DNA from: Scenedesmus sp. ARA3
Lineage: Eukaryota; Chlorophyta; Chlorophyceae; Sphaeropleales; Scenedesmaceae
Assembly: GCA_004335835.1 (NCBI GenBank)
Contig: RWJK01001948.1
Coordinates: 116,477 to 180,476, forward strand
Length of the DNA stretch: 64,000 nt
Direction of reading: 5' to 3'
Shown piece by piece: positions 12,414-25,505 of this stretch. Below the pieces are notes generated by a model that worked only from the letters and a program-made list of their open reading frames with translations, was not told the origin of the DNA and searched no databases. Made by a program: the position numbers and the translations under genes. Each line of letters starts with the position of its first letter. Within the stretch, counting starts at the first letter, position 1.

Positions 12414-15400
12414 AGTGTGTTCACTCACGGCTTGCGGCAGTGCACAGGCAGCGCCAGGCAAAGAAGAAGGTGCGCGGATGCAGTGGACGCCTGTTGCACC
12501 GCGTCAGCAGCAGCAGCAGCACTGTACAGCAACAGGATATATCCATTGCCTGATGCAGCACTTGCTGCCGCCTACATAAAGTATGACACAGCAACAGCAG
12601 GAGGCCTGAGCAGAGCAGAGCATCGTATTGTGCAGATGTCTAAATGTTCTGCAACAGCGGATTTGCCCTTCCACTTATTGCTCCTGTATGCGTTGCTGGG
12701 TACGACACTGTTCTGCATGCGCCGCAGTTGGGTCTGGTTTGACAGCAACAGGTGGCACCCAGCACCGCCTGAATTCAATTTGTTCTGTTTTCAACGCTGT
12801 TGCAGGCTCGCTTGCGGTTTGAAGTGCAGCTGGGGCCGGATGCTGCACGCAGCAGCTTCTCAGCTGCGCTGCCGCAGCCGCGTGCAGCATCAGAGCAGGA
12901 GCTGTCAGGCTGGCTGCTGGACCTTGCAGGAAACTGCCCCCTGGCTGACCTGGCTGCCCGCCTGCCTGACAGCATTGAGCGGTGCGCGTGACGCAGCTGC
13001 TGTGTGTTGTTTCGCATTATCCGTTACATGCTGGGCTTGTTTGTTACATGCTGGGCACGGGGCAAGGACCCGGCTGTGTCTTGCAGCAATGTGCCATGCC
13101 AGCGCGATGCAACTTGAACAACCACCCTCATGCCTGCTTGTCTGTTGCAAGCATTTGTCATGTTGCACAGCGATGGGTGAATGTCTTACAGCTTGCAGGA
13201 AACCTCGCTGCAGCTGCCTGCTTGTGCTTCGCTGCAGGGATGGTCTGTTTGAGCTGCTGGTGCAGCATCACATACCACTGCCGCGTGCAGTGTGGCTGGT
13301 GCAGCTGGTGTACTGGCTGAAGCCACCCAGCCTGACAGCAGCAGCAGCAGCGACTGCTACAGCAGGCCCTACTGCTGCTGCAGGGGCAGCAGGTACAGCA
13401 GGTGCACATGCAGCACCACCATCAGGAGCAGCAGGAGGAGCTGCGCCTGGTGCTAGGGGTGCTGCAGCAGCGGCCGCAGCAGCAGCAAGCGCAGCAGCAG
13501 CTGGTGTAGCTGCTGCTGGTGATGCAGCACACCAGCTGCAGCAGGCACGCATGCTGCACTGGACGCAGGCCGTGCTGCAGCAGCTTGAGAGGTACGCAGC
13601 AGCTGCTGCTGCTGCCAAGTCGGCAGCAGCAACAGCAGCGGCGACGGCTGCTGCCACTGCTGCTGCAGCTGCTGCTGCTGCTGGCCCTGGAGCTGTAGAC
13701 TTCTCTCTGCTGCCTGCAGCAGAACAGCTGCAGTCTGGTAGGCCCAGCACTTCATCGTTATCATTAGGAGCAGCAGCAGGTGCAGCAGGCACTGCTGCTG
13801 GGGCTATGCCAAGTGCGGCTTCGCTGGAGCAACCACAGCAGCAGCAGCAGGCTGGGCGGCTGGGGTCTGCTGCCAGCGAGGGTGCTGCAAGTCTGAGTGC
13901 AGCCGGCAGTTTGGCTGCAGCTGTCAGCTCAGGCCTCTCTAGGCAACCCTCTGCCCTTTCGGCTGCTGCTGTCTCTGCCGCTGCTGCTGCCAGCAATGCA
14001 GCAGAATCTGCTGCAGCTGCTGCTGCCGCCGCCGCTGCAGCAGCAGCTACGTGGCAGTCTGCGGTGCGGCTGGCTGCATACAGCTGTGAGGCTGGGCTTG
14101 TTGATGCTGAGCAGCTGGTGGGCTGGGCTGAGCAGCAGCTGGGGCCAGCAGGTGGTGCTGCAGTGAGTGAGGAGCTGCGGGAGGCAACGCTGGTGCTTGC
14201 AGGAGCTAGCTGCAAGGTGGGCAAGTGCAGCAAAGTGGCTCAGCCTCATCCTGCACTCAGTCATGTGCTGCTAGCTGCTCAGCCCAAGTCTGCAAGCTTT
14301 TGCGCTGTCTTTTTGTTATTTGAGGCAACATCTGGGCTGGTGGGCTGGGCTGAGCAGCAGTTGGGGTCGACAGCAGTGAGCAGCAGTGAGTGAGGAGCTG
14401 CGGTGCTTGCAGGGGCCAGCTGCAAGGTGAGGAATGAATAGTTGTGCCGCAAGCTGCTCAGCTGGATTCCGCAAGCTTTGCCCTGTATGTTGGTTGGCAG
14501 TGTGCTCTGTAATGTATTGCATTGCATGTGCTGGCATGGGACCTGACCAGCTTACCACCAGTGCCGTGTTGGTAGCTGTTTGTTTGGCACGCGCGTGTGA
14601 CAGCTCGGCACTTGGGCGCACGCCGTACCGCTCAAGCGTGCTCCTACTGCGTGTTCTGTGCAGTGATGCTGCTGGCAGCGGGTTTCTGCGTGGAGAGACT
14701 GCTGCATGCACCTTCACATGCCTCGCTACCTACTGATGATGAGACAAATTTGGCAGTGCCTATGACATGTGCTCTCACTCAATCACTTTGCTGCCTCGCC
14801 ATGTCATCTGTTTCTTTGCCTGCACACTGCAGGCCATCGCAAGCTGCCATAGCCTGGTGCTGCAGCTCGCCCGCTGCCTGCTGCAGTTACTGCAAAGCCT
14901 CTCCCAGCAGCTACAGCAGCAGCAGCTGAAGACAGCGAGCAGAGGCAGCGGCGGCAGCAGCAGCAGCGCGCTGAACACCGCAGGCCATGACGCAGCAACA
15001 GAAGCTGCAGCAGGACTGGCGGCCGATTCTAGACAGCAGCAGTATGCAAGCGCTGTGCAGCTGCTGCAGCAGCTGTTCCTGCAGGCCCCTGCCAGCTTTG
15101 TTGCACTGGACTGCTTGCCGCAGCTCTGCAAAGCACTAATGGGCCCCTCTGGTGCGCATGCACTGCTGCATGGGCCTTACGCTGCCAGTAGCAGCAGCAG
15201 CAGCCACAAGCAACAGCAGCAGCAGGCTGCTGCTGCGGAGGTGGCGGAGTGCCTGCCGGCGGTGGTTGGCGCTGCGCGGCGTCTGGCGGCTGCTGTCAGC
15301 CCAAGGTGCGTGGTTGCAAGCATGTGGTTTGAGCAGCGCAGACAATACTAGAGCTGTGCTGCGATATCTGCTGCACCCATTGGGTTGCTTCTGCCACAAT

Positions 15401-18004
15401 GTGTCTGTTAGCCGCGGTGGTGGCCAGGCTGCGCTGTGTTGTTGCTGATGCCAGAACGACCTTGTGTTGCCGTGGCAATGCGCTAAACAAGTTGATTCTG
15501 CTGCTGCTGCTGCTGCGCGCTGCTGTGTGCCCTCGCAGGCTGCTGTCCTTCTCCGTGCCTGTGGCTGTGTCGCAGCTGAGCGCCTGCTGCCTGGCAGGCG
15601 ATGCACATGCTGCCATGGCTGCACTCACGCCAGCCATAAAAGGTGAGATGGGATGATACGAACAGCAGTCATCATGTATAATTTGGCTTGGCTGCTTGGG
15701 TCACCTTGGTCTCAGCCAAAGGTGGGGACTGGCTCTTGGCGATGACATACCAGCAGTCATCTACCAAATGGCTTGCTGCTTGTGTCACGTTGGTCACACC
15801 CGGCACTCCCTGACCTACATGTCCTGCATGATGCTGTGCAGGATGCATCTATGATGATGTAACGGGCTGATGCACGCGCCTGTTACACATCATTGCAGTT
15901 AGCCAGTGCACGAGGGTGTCAGTCACACGTCACACGTCACACGACTAGCGCACAGCATGTGCATGTATACTAGACTTTTGCTCACCACTCATTCCTGCCA
16001 ACCGCCAACAACACTTTGCAGGCCTGATGCCTGCTGACTGCACCTATGCTCACACTGACAATGTCTGCCTCAAACATTCAGGCTTCTGGACTGGCCTTGC
16101 TGTCCTGCTAGCACCTGCTTGCTGCCTGCTGCCTCACCGCCAAACCCTGCCCACCTCTGAACGAACGTCCGCCAAAAATGTATCGCCCACTACCACTGAA
16201 CCCGCAGGCCTGATGCCTGCTGACCAGGAGGATGCCTTTGCACTGATCATTGGCCTGCTGCTGGACTGGGCCTGCAGCAGCAGCAGCGATAGCGTGCAGC
16301 ACCTGCCGCTGCATTTGCTGCCAGCAGGGCCGCTGCACAGGGCCCCAGCAGCTGCTGCTGATGCCGTGAAAGCAAACGGGGTGCAGCCGCAGCAAGAAAA
16401 TGAATCACCGCAGCAGCAGCAGCAGCAGCAGCGAATCAGTGCCTGGCCTGACTCGCTACAGCTTGTGCAGGCGGCGCCTGATGCAGGTGGGTGGCGCAGC
16501 AGCACGGGAAGTGTGCCTGCGAGTGCTCAGGGATATGCTTTGTGGTGGTGTTGTTGGCTGAAGCACTCATGAATGCTTGGCTTGCAGGGGCACTTGTGCT
16601 GTTGTTGCTGCTGCGTCTAGAGGTATCCACCATGACATATTCTGCATTTATTGCATGTGTTGGCGCTAAGCACTCACCTGCCTCGCTTGTCTTGTGCTAT
16701 GCCTGCAGTTGCGCGGCGCGTGTTTGCCTGCCGGGTGATGGTCAAGCTGCGCCACATGTACAGCCAGAGGTTCAGCTCCGAACCGAAACAGCAGCAGCAA
16801 CAGCAACAGCAGCAAGGGCAGGAGCAGCAGCAGCAGCAGCGCACCACTAGTGGCACAGCGGCAGCAGCAGCAGCAGGTCGCAAGCCTTCGGCAACAGGAC
16901 AGCAACAACAGCAGCAGCTTCAGCAGGGGTCAAGCCAGCAGAACAGCAAGCAGCCGCAGCAGCAGAAAGCAGGTCAGGCGGCTGCTGGCAGGCCTGCAGC
17001 TAGTGGCCAGGCAGCAGCAGCGGAGCAGCAGTCGGCAACAGTATTGCAACCGATCATCACTGCTTGGATTGCCGGCCAACTCACACAGCATTACAGTAGC
17101 AGCAGCAGCAACAGCACACCTAGTGTATCATCAGCAGGGGCATCAGAAGCAGCAGTGTCACTTGGTCCTGATAGCCGCAGCGCAGCAGCACTGGTCATCC
17201 AGCTCATGAACGTTGGACTGTTTGATCCCCAGCTGTACTTGCAGGAGGCTGTAGCACATGCGCTGCTGCTGCCAGCCGCCGGCAGTAGCACAGCAGCAGC
17301 AGCAGCAGCGCGGCACCGCAGGATGCTGCGCCACTTGCACCCCCAGCTGCCCTGGTTCAGCAGCAGCAACTGCAACAGCAGTGCTGAGCAGTCGATAACA
17401 GCAGCAGCCGCTAGGCAAAGAGGGCGGCAGCAGCAGAAGCAGCAGCAGCAGCCTGCGGGTGCAAATGAGGCTGTTTCACAACCAGCCCAACAACAGCAGC
17501 AGCAGGTGCAAGCAGCACTTGCCGGCAGGCCTCACAAGCCCCGAACAAGTGGCAGTGGCAGCAGCAAGCCCAAGCCTGCTGCTGCTGCTACTGCTGCTGC
17601 TGCCAGCATTCAAGGCATCGGCCGGGGTGCTACTGGCAGCATAGCGGTGTCTGCTGTACTGTCCCAGTGCTGGCAGCACATGGCAAAGGCCAAGCCGTCG
17701 CTGCTGCTGCAGCAGCAGCTTGCAGACAGCAGCAGCAGCAGCAACAGCAGGCAGAGGGGCAGCAGCGGGCGCCGCTGGTCGCGTGCACGGCAGCAGTACG
17801 CCTCTGCTCGGAAGGCTATGCTGGATGCTGCAGCAGAGGCCAGCACTGCTGCTGCTGCTGCGGCTGCTGGGGTTGCTGCTGATGTTCCAGCAGCAGGCTT
17901 TGAGCCGCCTCCAGCGGCTAAGCGGCAGAAACTGCCAGCTGATGCAGGCACCGAAGCAGCAGCTGCAGAGGAAGGTGAAGATGGCGAGGTCTGCGCACCA
18001 GCAG

Positions 18005-18038
<34 letters not shown>

Positions 18039-18824
18039 CAGTAATGCTGCTGAAGGGCAGACAGCACGGCTGCTGGATGTGCAGCAGCAGGTCTTCTGCT
18101 GGCTAGGGCTCAGCAGCAGCAGCAGCAGCAGCAGCAGCTGCATCAGCCAACACAGAGTAGTGCAGCGTGCGGCATCTGGCACTAACAAAGCTAGCAATGC
18201 TGCTTCATCCGGCCTCGACAGTGCAGCAGCGGCTGGTACAGATGCAATGGATGTGGATGGGAGCAACTCAGTGTGCTGCTGGGATGACTTTACACTGAAC
18301 CACCAGCAGCAACAGCAGCAGCAGCAGCAGCAGCAACAACACGGCTGCAGCTACCGTCCCACTCCTACAGCAGATGCTCCTGCAGCCGGCGCTACCACTG
18401 CTGCTGCTGCTGCTGTGCCACAGGCTGGCTTGCCGCAGCAGGCAGTGGCCAGTCTGAGGCCTTGGGAGAAAGCTGTCTTAGGGCAGCGGCTGCTGGCAGC
18501 AGCAGCGGCAGCACTGTTCAGCGGCAGCAGCAGCAGTGATCAAGCCCATGCAAAGCCGGCGGCTGTCGGGGCGACAACCAAAGCAGCTGAAGACGTGTGC
18601 AACGGCAGCAGCAGCATGAAAAGCAGCAGCAGCAGCATGCCTGCAGATGCCTGGCTGGCTGGTCCTGCTGCTGGCTTGTGGCTGCAGCGTGTTACTGCTG
18701 TGTTAGTGGCGGCTGATGCCTCGCTGGATGCTGCAGTGCTGCTGCTGCAGCTGCTGGAGCACAAAGTGAAGCGAGCAGTGAGCCAGGTGACAGCAAACAT
18801 GTCGAGCGGGCAGCAGCTGAAGCA

Positions 18825-18896
<72 letters not shown>

Positions 18897-18934
18897 GGAG
18901 TCTCCGTTCAAGACGCCTGCCACCCCTGCTCACT

Positions 18935-18965
<31 letters not shown>

Positions 18966-20447
18966 AAGAAGCTCTCAAGGAGGCCCTGCAAACCCTGCAC
19001 CAGCAGCAGCTGGCGCTGACAAGGCCCAAGCAGCCAGCAAACCCAAAGCAGCAGCAGCAGCAGCAGGTGGTGAAGATGCAACTGCTGGTGTCACCCTCAT
19101 GTGTGTACTGTCACTGCTGGAGGGTCTGCAGGATGTCGTAGCAGCAGCTGGCCTCATGCCGCTGCTGCTGGAATGCTGCCTGGGCTGGGCGGTGCTGCCA
19201 GCTGCAGCTCTGCAGGCAGCAGCAGCAGCACCTCAGCAGCAGCGCGGCCAGGGGCAGCAGCAGCAGCAGCAGCAGCAGCTGCAGCAGCAGCAGCAGCAGC
19301 AGCAGCTTGCAAAGAAGGCGGAGCAGCTGGCCCGGCAGTCAGTCAGAGTGCGGCCCCAGCTGGATGTCTGTGTTACTGCTGCTGGGCGGCTGATGGCAGG
19401 GCGTTATAACACGCCTTGTGTTAAGTCCTGGTTTGAGGGCTTTCAGGCCAGGGCTGGGGTTCAAGCAGACTCCCAGGCCTCTGCAGGCACTGCTGCTGCT
19501 GCTGGGGGCAGTGCTACAACTGCTGCTGGTTCTGCTGCTGCTGCAGCTGCTGCTGGCAAGCACTGGCTCATCATGCAGCTGAATGTTGCAGTGAGCCATC
19601 TGCGCACCACCACCAGCAGCAGCAACAGTGCTGGCTCGACAAGAACTAGCACATCTGCTGGAGCGGGTGCTGCTGCTGGTGCCACTGCTGCTGCTGCTGC
19701 TGGTGAGGGTGAAGCTGGGGGCCTGCTTGGCAGTGGCGTGATCAGGCCTGCAGGGATACTGCAGGTAGACACTCCCAGTGCTGCTGCTGCAGCAGCACTG
19801 GCAGCAGCAGCACAGCGTGCCGTTGGTGCTGCTGGCCAGCAAGCAGCAGCTGGGGCTGACAGCAGCGGCAGCTTTGCAGCTGCAGTGCAGCAGCTGTTCA
19901 AAGCAGCTGCCAGCACAGCGGCTGGAGCTGGCTCTACATCTTGTCAGCAGCAGCAACAGCAGCAGCAGCAGCAGCAGCTGCTGTTGAGCTGCGAGGCTGC
20001 TGCCAAGGCCATGCTGTCGGAGCTAGCTGCTGGCATGGCTGCTGCAATAGCAGCAGGTGCCGGCAAGGCAGCCGCCCCTGGCAGCAGGGTCTCAGCAGGC
20101 CTTGAACCACTGACAGGACTCTGCAGGACGCTGCTGCTGGAACACGCAGCAGCAGCAGCAACAGCATCAGCATGTGCTGGTGGTATTTTGATCGGCCTTC
20201 AGCAGACGCTCAGCAAGGCCAGTCTTTGTGGGCTGCTGTCTTGCTGCTTCACATGCGTGCTGCAGCAGCTGCTGGCACTGCTGCAGATGCAGGCCAGTGC
20301 TGCAGGCAGCGTCTTTGGCTCTGGGGTTCAGTGGGCTCTAGCCAGGGCTTTGTTACAGGCTGCTAGAGAGCTGCTCACTGGCAGCAGCAGCAGCAGCAGT
20401 GTTGCTGCAGTAGCAGGGCCAGCAAAACCTGCACAGGACAGCAGCAG

Positions 20448-20484
<37 letters not shown>

Positions 20485-20578
20485 CAAAGGTGTGTGTTGG
20501 ATGCTGTCCTGGCAGCAGCAGCAGCTGGCATTGTGCTGCTGCCTGACGTGCTAGCTGAGCTACTGGACCCTCAGCGCT

Positions 20579-20610
<32 letters not shown>

Positions 20611-23562
20611 CAGCTTGCGCCGCATCTGCAGGCACTGCTGCTGCAGGCAGTACTCGGACCCGGCTGCTGGCAACGGCCGCTAGCAGCAGCAGCAGATCAC
20701 AACGTGGCTGTACTGCATCTGCAGCATGGTTTTGATTGCTGTGGTTTGGATGAGGGTCAAGGCAGTACAATCAGCAGACTGCAGGCTGTACTGCCTCCTG
20801 ATGCTGTGATGCAGCTGCTGCAGGAGCCACTGCTGGCAGCAGTAGTGAGTGGGCTGCAGCAACAGCAGCAGCCTGACAGCAGCAAGCAGGAAGCAGCAGC
20901 AGCAGGGCAGTCGGGCGTGCGGCAGCAGCATGCAGACGTAACAGCAGCTGTAGCAGCCTTGATGGCGCACCCAGCCCTGCGCTGCTGCCTGCTCACTGAT
21001 GTGAAGCTGCTGTACAGCAGGCTAGCAGCAGCACCTGTGCAGCTGCTGGTAGAGCTGCTGGGCAGTACAGACAGGTCAGCCTTCTGGGCACTGCCTCAAA
21101 GACTGGCAGTACAATCCGTACTGCTGGGTGTACTGCTTGTCATGACGCCAGCAGGACAGGTGGCAGTACAACTGCCAGCAGCAGCAGCAGCAGCAGCAGG
21201 AGCAGCAGGGCAAAGCATGCAGGGGCAGCCTGGTGCAGCAATCGACTCAGCTGTGAAAGCCGAAGACGGCAGGCTGTCAAAGAGGCAACGCTTGATGAAT
21301 GGTGCAGCAGCAGCAGCAGCCCCAGCCAAATCTCACTCCAGCAGCAGCAGCAGCAGCAGGCAGCCGCAGCCCTCCTTCTGCCTTGCAGTGCCTGGCCTCT
21401 CCCCAGAAGTGCTGGCAGCCGGTGCTGCTGCTGTGGGCGCTAACTTGAGCCCTGCTGCTGTACCCTACCTGCTGGCTCAGCTAGAGCTGCTGGCAGGGCT
21501 TAGGGGCAGTTTAAACCCTGGGGTGCCTTGGCTGCTGCTGCGGCTGCTGCTTGACGAGCAGATGGTGATGGAGTGCCTGGAGGCAAAGTATGACAGCAGA
21601 AAGGATGGTGGTGGTGCTGCTGCTGCTGCTGCTGCTGCTGGGCTGGGTGGTGGCAAGGCGGGGGTGTCAGCAGGACCTCAAGGCTGGCTTGTGGTGAGTT
21701 TCATTTGTGCTGTAATGTAGCACAGAGCATTTGTCCATGCTTTAAGTACAGTTGGGTCCAGGCATTGACTACAGACGGTAAGAGCCACTGCTAGTGTATG
21801 TGGCTCTGTGCCGGCAGGAAGGAGTGCCGCGCATGGGTGCACATCTTGAATGCCTGTTTGGAACATGTTCAGGGCGTTTGGGCGCAAGTGAACACGATGA
21901 TTAGCCACCCTCTGCTGCTACATATGAGGTTGTTGCCGCAACACCGCCACTGCTGCTGCTGCTGCTGCTGCATTGATGCTGCTGCTGCTGCTGCTGCAGG
22001 CTTTGGAGCTTGCTGCGCCCCTGATGCCCGGTGGAGGCAGCAGCAGCAACGGCAAGCCTTCCGCTCGACCTACGCAGCAGCAGTCCTCAGCGGCAGCAGG
22101 CGCGGCTGCAGCAGCAGCCGTGCTGGTCACACACACAGAGAAGAACCTGGTTGACACGCTGCTGCTGTCAGTTGCTCGCTGCCCTGTCTCTGCGCTGGCT
22201 GCTGCTGAGCTGGTGGCTGGTGTAGCCCCGGGGGCTGCTGAGTACCTGCTGAAACGAGTGGACTGGCTGCTGCAGGTGAGAAAGCACATATTTTCACTTT
22301 GTGTGTAGAATGGATGCTGCGGGTGGGTGTCAAAGAACAACGTGAGGAGTGCTGCCGCTGTTGGGGTGCATGTGTGTGGGGAGCTGCTGCTGAGCTGGTG
22401 GCTGGCGTGGTGCCTGGTGCTGCGGAGTACCTGCTGAAGCGCGTAGACTGGTTGCTGCAGGTGAGAAATGATTGCTTGTATGCAGTTGGTCGACAATGCC
22501 TTGCTTTGCCTCGTGATGTTTGTGATGCCTTGCTGCTGCAGCGAGGGAGGGTGCGTTGGGCTGTGTCCAGTGACTTTTTTGCGAGTACGACCGCGGCCCA
22601 TAGCGGCAGGCGTGCAGCACTCCTGGGAACGTGCCCCTCCGCACTGTGATGATTCATGCTGTGTCCTCGGCCACGACATGCGCCCTGTGCTGCTGCTGCT
22701 GCTGCTGCTGCTGCCGCTGCCACTGCAGGACCGTGGGGGCGCCTGGCTGTCAGGTTACACCTCCCTCAGCCTACTGCTAAGCAAGCTGGAGCAGGCACAA
22801 GTAGTGGCAGCAGCAGAAGCCGCTGCTGCTGCTGCTGCTGCTGCTGCTGCCGCTGAACATGCAGCCGGCAAACAGTCAGCAGCAGCAGTGTCAGGTCCAG
22901 CTGTGGCTGCCCCTGCACCTTTTGCTGTTGAGGCAGCGCTGTCCGATGTGGTGCTGCTGCTGCTGGCGCGCTCGTCGTATGCCCGGCAGCGCGAGTTTGC
23001 TGCTGAGATGGTGCGGCAGCTGACCCGGCTTGTGGAGCTGCTGAAAAGGGCGCCTCCTCCTCCTGCTGCAGCAGGCAGTGCAGACGCGGCTGGTGTGGGT
23101 GGCGTCCAAGCAGCAGCAGCAGCAGCAGCAGAGGCGGGGTCAAAGGCAGCAGCTGCAAGCAGCAGGGCAGCATCACATGCAGGAGGAGCAGCTGACTCAG
23201 CCACCCCGCCACTTGCACAGCCAGCAACACCAGCAGTGCCGGCAGCAGCAGCAACAGCAGACCCAACGCGCCGCACGCCCCCACCGCCAGCAGCAGACTA
23301 CACAGGCCATCGCCGTACACCGCCGCCGCCAGCAGAGTTCAGCCGCCGCACGCCGCCGCCGCCACCAACAGATGCGGGCCGCCGCACCCCACCCCCACCA
23401 GGCGCCTTTGCAGATGCCGGCCGGCGCACACCGCCGCCGCCACATATGCATGCGGCAGTGCTTGCTGCCAGTGCTGCTGGGTGGGGCGGCAGCTTACCAA
23501 ATAGCCCAATGCTGCCTCCAGGGCAGCCGCCGCCACCACCACGGAGCGGCGATGCAATGCAT

Positions 23563-23593
<31 letters not shown>

Positions 23594-25311
23594 CACACTA
23601 TCAGCTGCAGCAGCATGGTGGGGCTGGGTACCCTGGCTACTACCCTCCGCCGCCGCCACCCCCACACCACAGTGCTGCTGCTGCTGCAGCGCCGGCTACT
23701 ATGCACGATGCAGCACCAGCAGCAGCAGAGGTGCCGGTGGCAGCAGCAGCATCAAAAGGCCGCAGGTTTGGCGCTGCGATCAGGGGTGCAGCAGCAGCAG
23801 GCGCTGGCGGGGCAGCAGCAGCAGGAGCGGATGTTGGCAGCAGGAGTAGCAGCTTTACTGGCGGTGCAGCAGCAGCAGCAGCAGGCGCAGCAGGTTCCGT
23901 AGCGGGTCAGGCAGCACTAGGTGATGGTACAGCTGGCGCAGCTGCACTGCCTGGAGACAGAGCAGGCGGTACAACTGCACTGCATGGTCGTCCTACCAGC
24001 GGCACAGGCGGTACACTGCGGGGCATACCAGCGCCAGGCGGTACAGCTGGTGCAGGCAGTACAACTGGTTTAGGCAGTACAGTAGAGGTTGGCAGCCCAG
24101 GCGGGGTGCAGGTGTCGGTGTGGCTGCGGCTGCGGCTGCTGCTGCCGCTGCTGCCAACTGTCAGGGCAGATCGCGAGCCAGACAGCAAAAAGAACCTGAG
24201 GGTGTGCCTTGCGTCGACGCTGCCTCACTTACTGGTCTCTCCATATGTACGTGCCCAGCCTGCATTTGCTGCTGCTGATGGTGATATCGACACCACTGCT
24301 GGTGCAGATGATCTGGCGCAAGCTGCAGCAGCTGCTGCTGCTGAGGCAGGGCATCCGCTGTTTGATCGGCTGCTGCTGATGCTGTCTGCGCTGCTATCTG
24401 GCGAGTGGGCTGGCTGGCTGCGTGGGGCCAATCGGAAGCTGCGGCAGGTGGCAGTGCCGGCAGCACTGGCGGCAGCATGCAGGGCAGAGATAGAGGGCGC
24501 GCTGCAGGTGCCGGCAGCAGCAGGCGGCGGCTGGCAGCAGCAGCAGATGCTGCTGACAGTGTTACCTGGGGCGCCACTTGCAGCAGCAGCAGCAGCAGCA
24601 GCCGCAGCTGGGCATTGCAGTGGCAATGACCTACATGCTGTTGAGGCGCTACTGCATGCACTGTGGCAGCAGCAGCAGCAACAATGCTGTGATGAGCAGC
24701 AGCAACAGCAGCAGCGGAAGCTGCCGCTACAAGGGCTCGCTAGCAGGTACAAGCAGCGGGCGCTGGCAGCGCTGCCACTGCCTGGCACGCAGCAGCTACA
24801 GCTGCCAAGCATGCTGGTGGCACCCTTGCAGCAGCTGCAGCAGCCTGACAGCATCGAAGGGCTTCCGTCTGCTGCAGCAGCAGCAGGGTCGCTAGCGTCC
24901 AGCCAGCAGCGGCTGCAGCAACAGGCTGTGCCATATGCCTGGGATGTCTGGCAGCCAATGTGGCCTCTGCCGCATGACGCTGCTGCCACGTCAGTAGCAG
25001 CAGCTGCTGGCCTGCTGCCAGCAGTAGCTGCAAAAGGGGCTGTCAACACCAGCAGTAACCAGCCCGGCATTCTGAATCCTGGGAAGAGGCAGCAGCAGCA
25101 AGGCCCTGCAGCAGCTGCTCCTGCTACAGGGAGCATGGCCAGAGTATCAGATGGCGGCAGTGGTGCTGCTGCAGCAGCACCTGGGGTGCTGGGTGGTGAT
25201 GCTGGATCAAGCGCTACTGCCGGCGATGCTGCTGCGTGCCTGCTGATAGCTTGCTTGAGGCGCCGGAAGCGCCCTCTGCTGTATGCGGGGCCGGGCGTGG
25301 ATGGCGAGTAG
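11438..25311 (+). CDS. MED12: Mediator complex subunit 12 (plant CRP/CCT type)
   Basis: Subunit of the CDK8 kinase module of Mediator, a nuclear transcription regulator. Exons: 11438-11536, 11863-12024, 12416-12469, 12806-12981, 13238-14216, 14833-15305, 15539-15642, 16208-16486, 16709-21693, 22000-22275, 22729-25311 (stop TAG). All phases join, giving about 3,390 residues; plant MED12 is nearer 2,200. Family landmarks in order: CDRPPLSAELGPPDYYP-GGCPEDT; GYKW; ELLVQHHIPLPRAVWLVQLVYW; VRLAAYSCEAGLVDAEQLVGW; LFLQAPASFVALDC; VARRVFACRVMVKLRHMYSQR; NVGLFDPQLYLQEAV; VDTLLLSVARCPVSALAAAEL with LKRVDWLLQ; MLSALLSGEW. Excess length is polyGln, polyAla and polySer, plus a proline-rich segment with five RRTPPPP-type repeats near 23270-23450. 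Exon 9 alone is almost 5 kb. The ATG at 11438 is the first in frame after a stop at 11393. Three introns carry exon-edge echoes. Confidence 0.87.
12331..12413. repeat. (CTG)n tract before a MED12 3' splice site
   Basis: Nearly pure CTG tract ending in TGCAG at the acceptor of the exon starting at 12416. It occupies the place of the polypyrimidine tract. Confidence 0.95.
14332..14430 (+). repeat. Echo of MED12 exon 5 end
   Basis: Copies the last part of the exon ending at 14216 (encoding LVGWAEQQLG ... LAGASCK) with its GCAAGGTG donor. It has an internal deletion and an in-frame TGA, so it cannot act as an intact exon. Confidence 0.85.
15640..15790 (+). repeat. Internal tandem duplication in a MED12 intron
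   Basis: Two diverged copies sharing CAGCAGTCATC, a GGCTTGGCTGCTT-like core and GTCACSTTGGTC lie about 95 bp apart, just after the exon ending at 15642. Confidence 0.6.
16013..16040 (+). repeat. Echo of MED12 exon 8 start
   Basis: GCAGGCCTGATGCCTGCTGA occurs here and again at the real acceptor (exon from 16208). The copy lies upstream in the same intron and keeps a usable AG. Confidence 0.75.
22380..22470 (+). repeat. Echo of MED12 exon 10 end
   Basis: Copies the end of the exon finishing at 22275 (AAELVAG-V-PGAAEYLLKRVDWLLQ) with its CAGGTGAGAAA donor. The reading frame is intact with few changes, so it could act as a decoy or alternative donor. Confidence 0.9.
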
Positions 25312-25374
25312 CGCTAGCGGCAACAGAGCGCTGCAAGGTGTTTTTGGCTGCAACTGCTGCCCGGGTTGAAGTTT

Positions 25375-25379
25375 TGTAA
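25375..25379 (+). terminator. TGTAA polyadenylation signal of MED12
   Basis: TGTAA 64 bases after the MED12 stop codon, the canonical chlorophycean polyadenylation signal. Confidence 0.6.
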
Positions 25380-25505
25380 TGAGCCTTGTCTGGCTCCTTT
25401 GTGGGTGGGCCTGTGGCATTGTAAAGCTTAGTGTCTATGTTTCTGTCGTGGATCTTTTTGGACCCCATGAGCCTTGTCTGGCTTCTTTGTGGGTGGGCCT
25501 GTGGC
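25379..25505 (+). repeat. Dispersed repeat core, two tandem copies
   Basis: Copies at 25379-25417 and about 25461-25505 share the core ATGAGCCTTGTCTGGCT with a conserved continuation. A third copy lies on the minus strand at 56969-57012 in an intron of the second MYND gene, sharing about 41 bp including GGACCCCATGAGCC. Probably a fragment of an unrecognised mobile element. Confidence 0.7.

Noticed and set aside
21817..21871. An extra MED12 exon (reading EGVPRMGAHLECLFGTCS)
   Set aside because: Exon 9 (ending 21693) and the exon at 22000 join in phase without it, and no family conservation was recognised. It remains possible.
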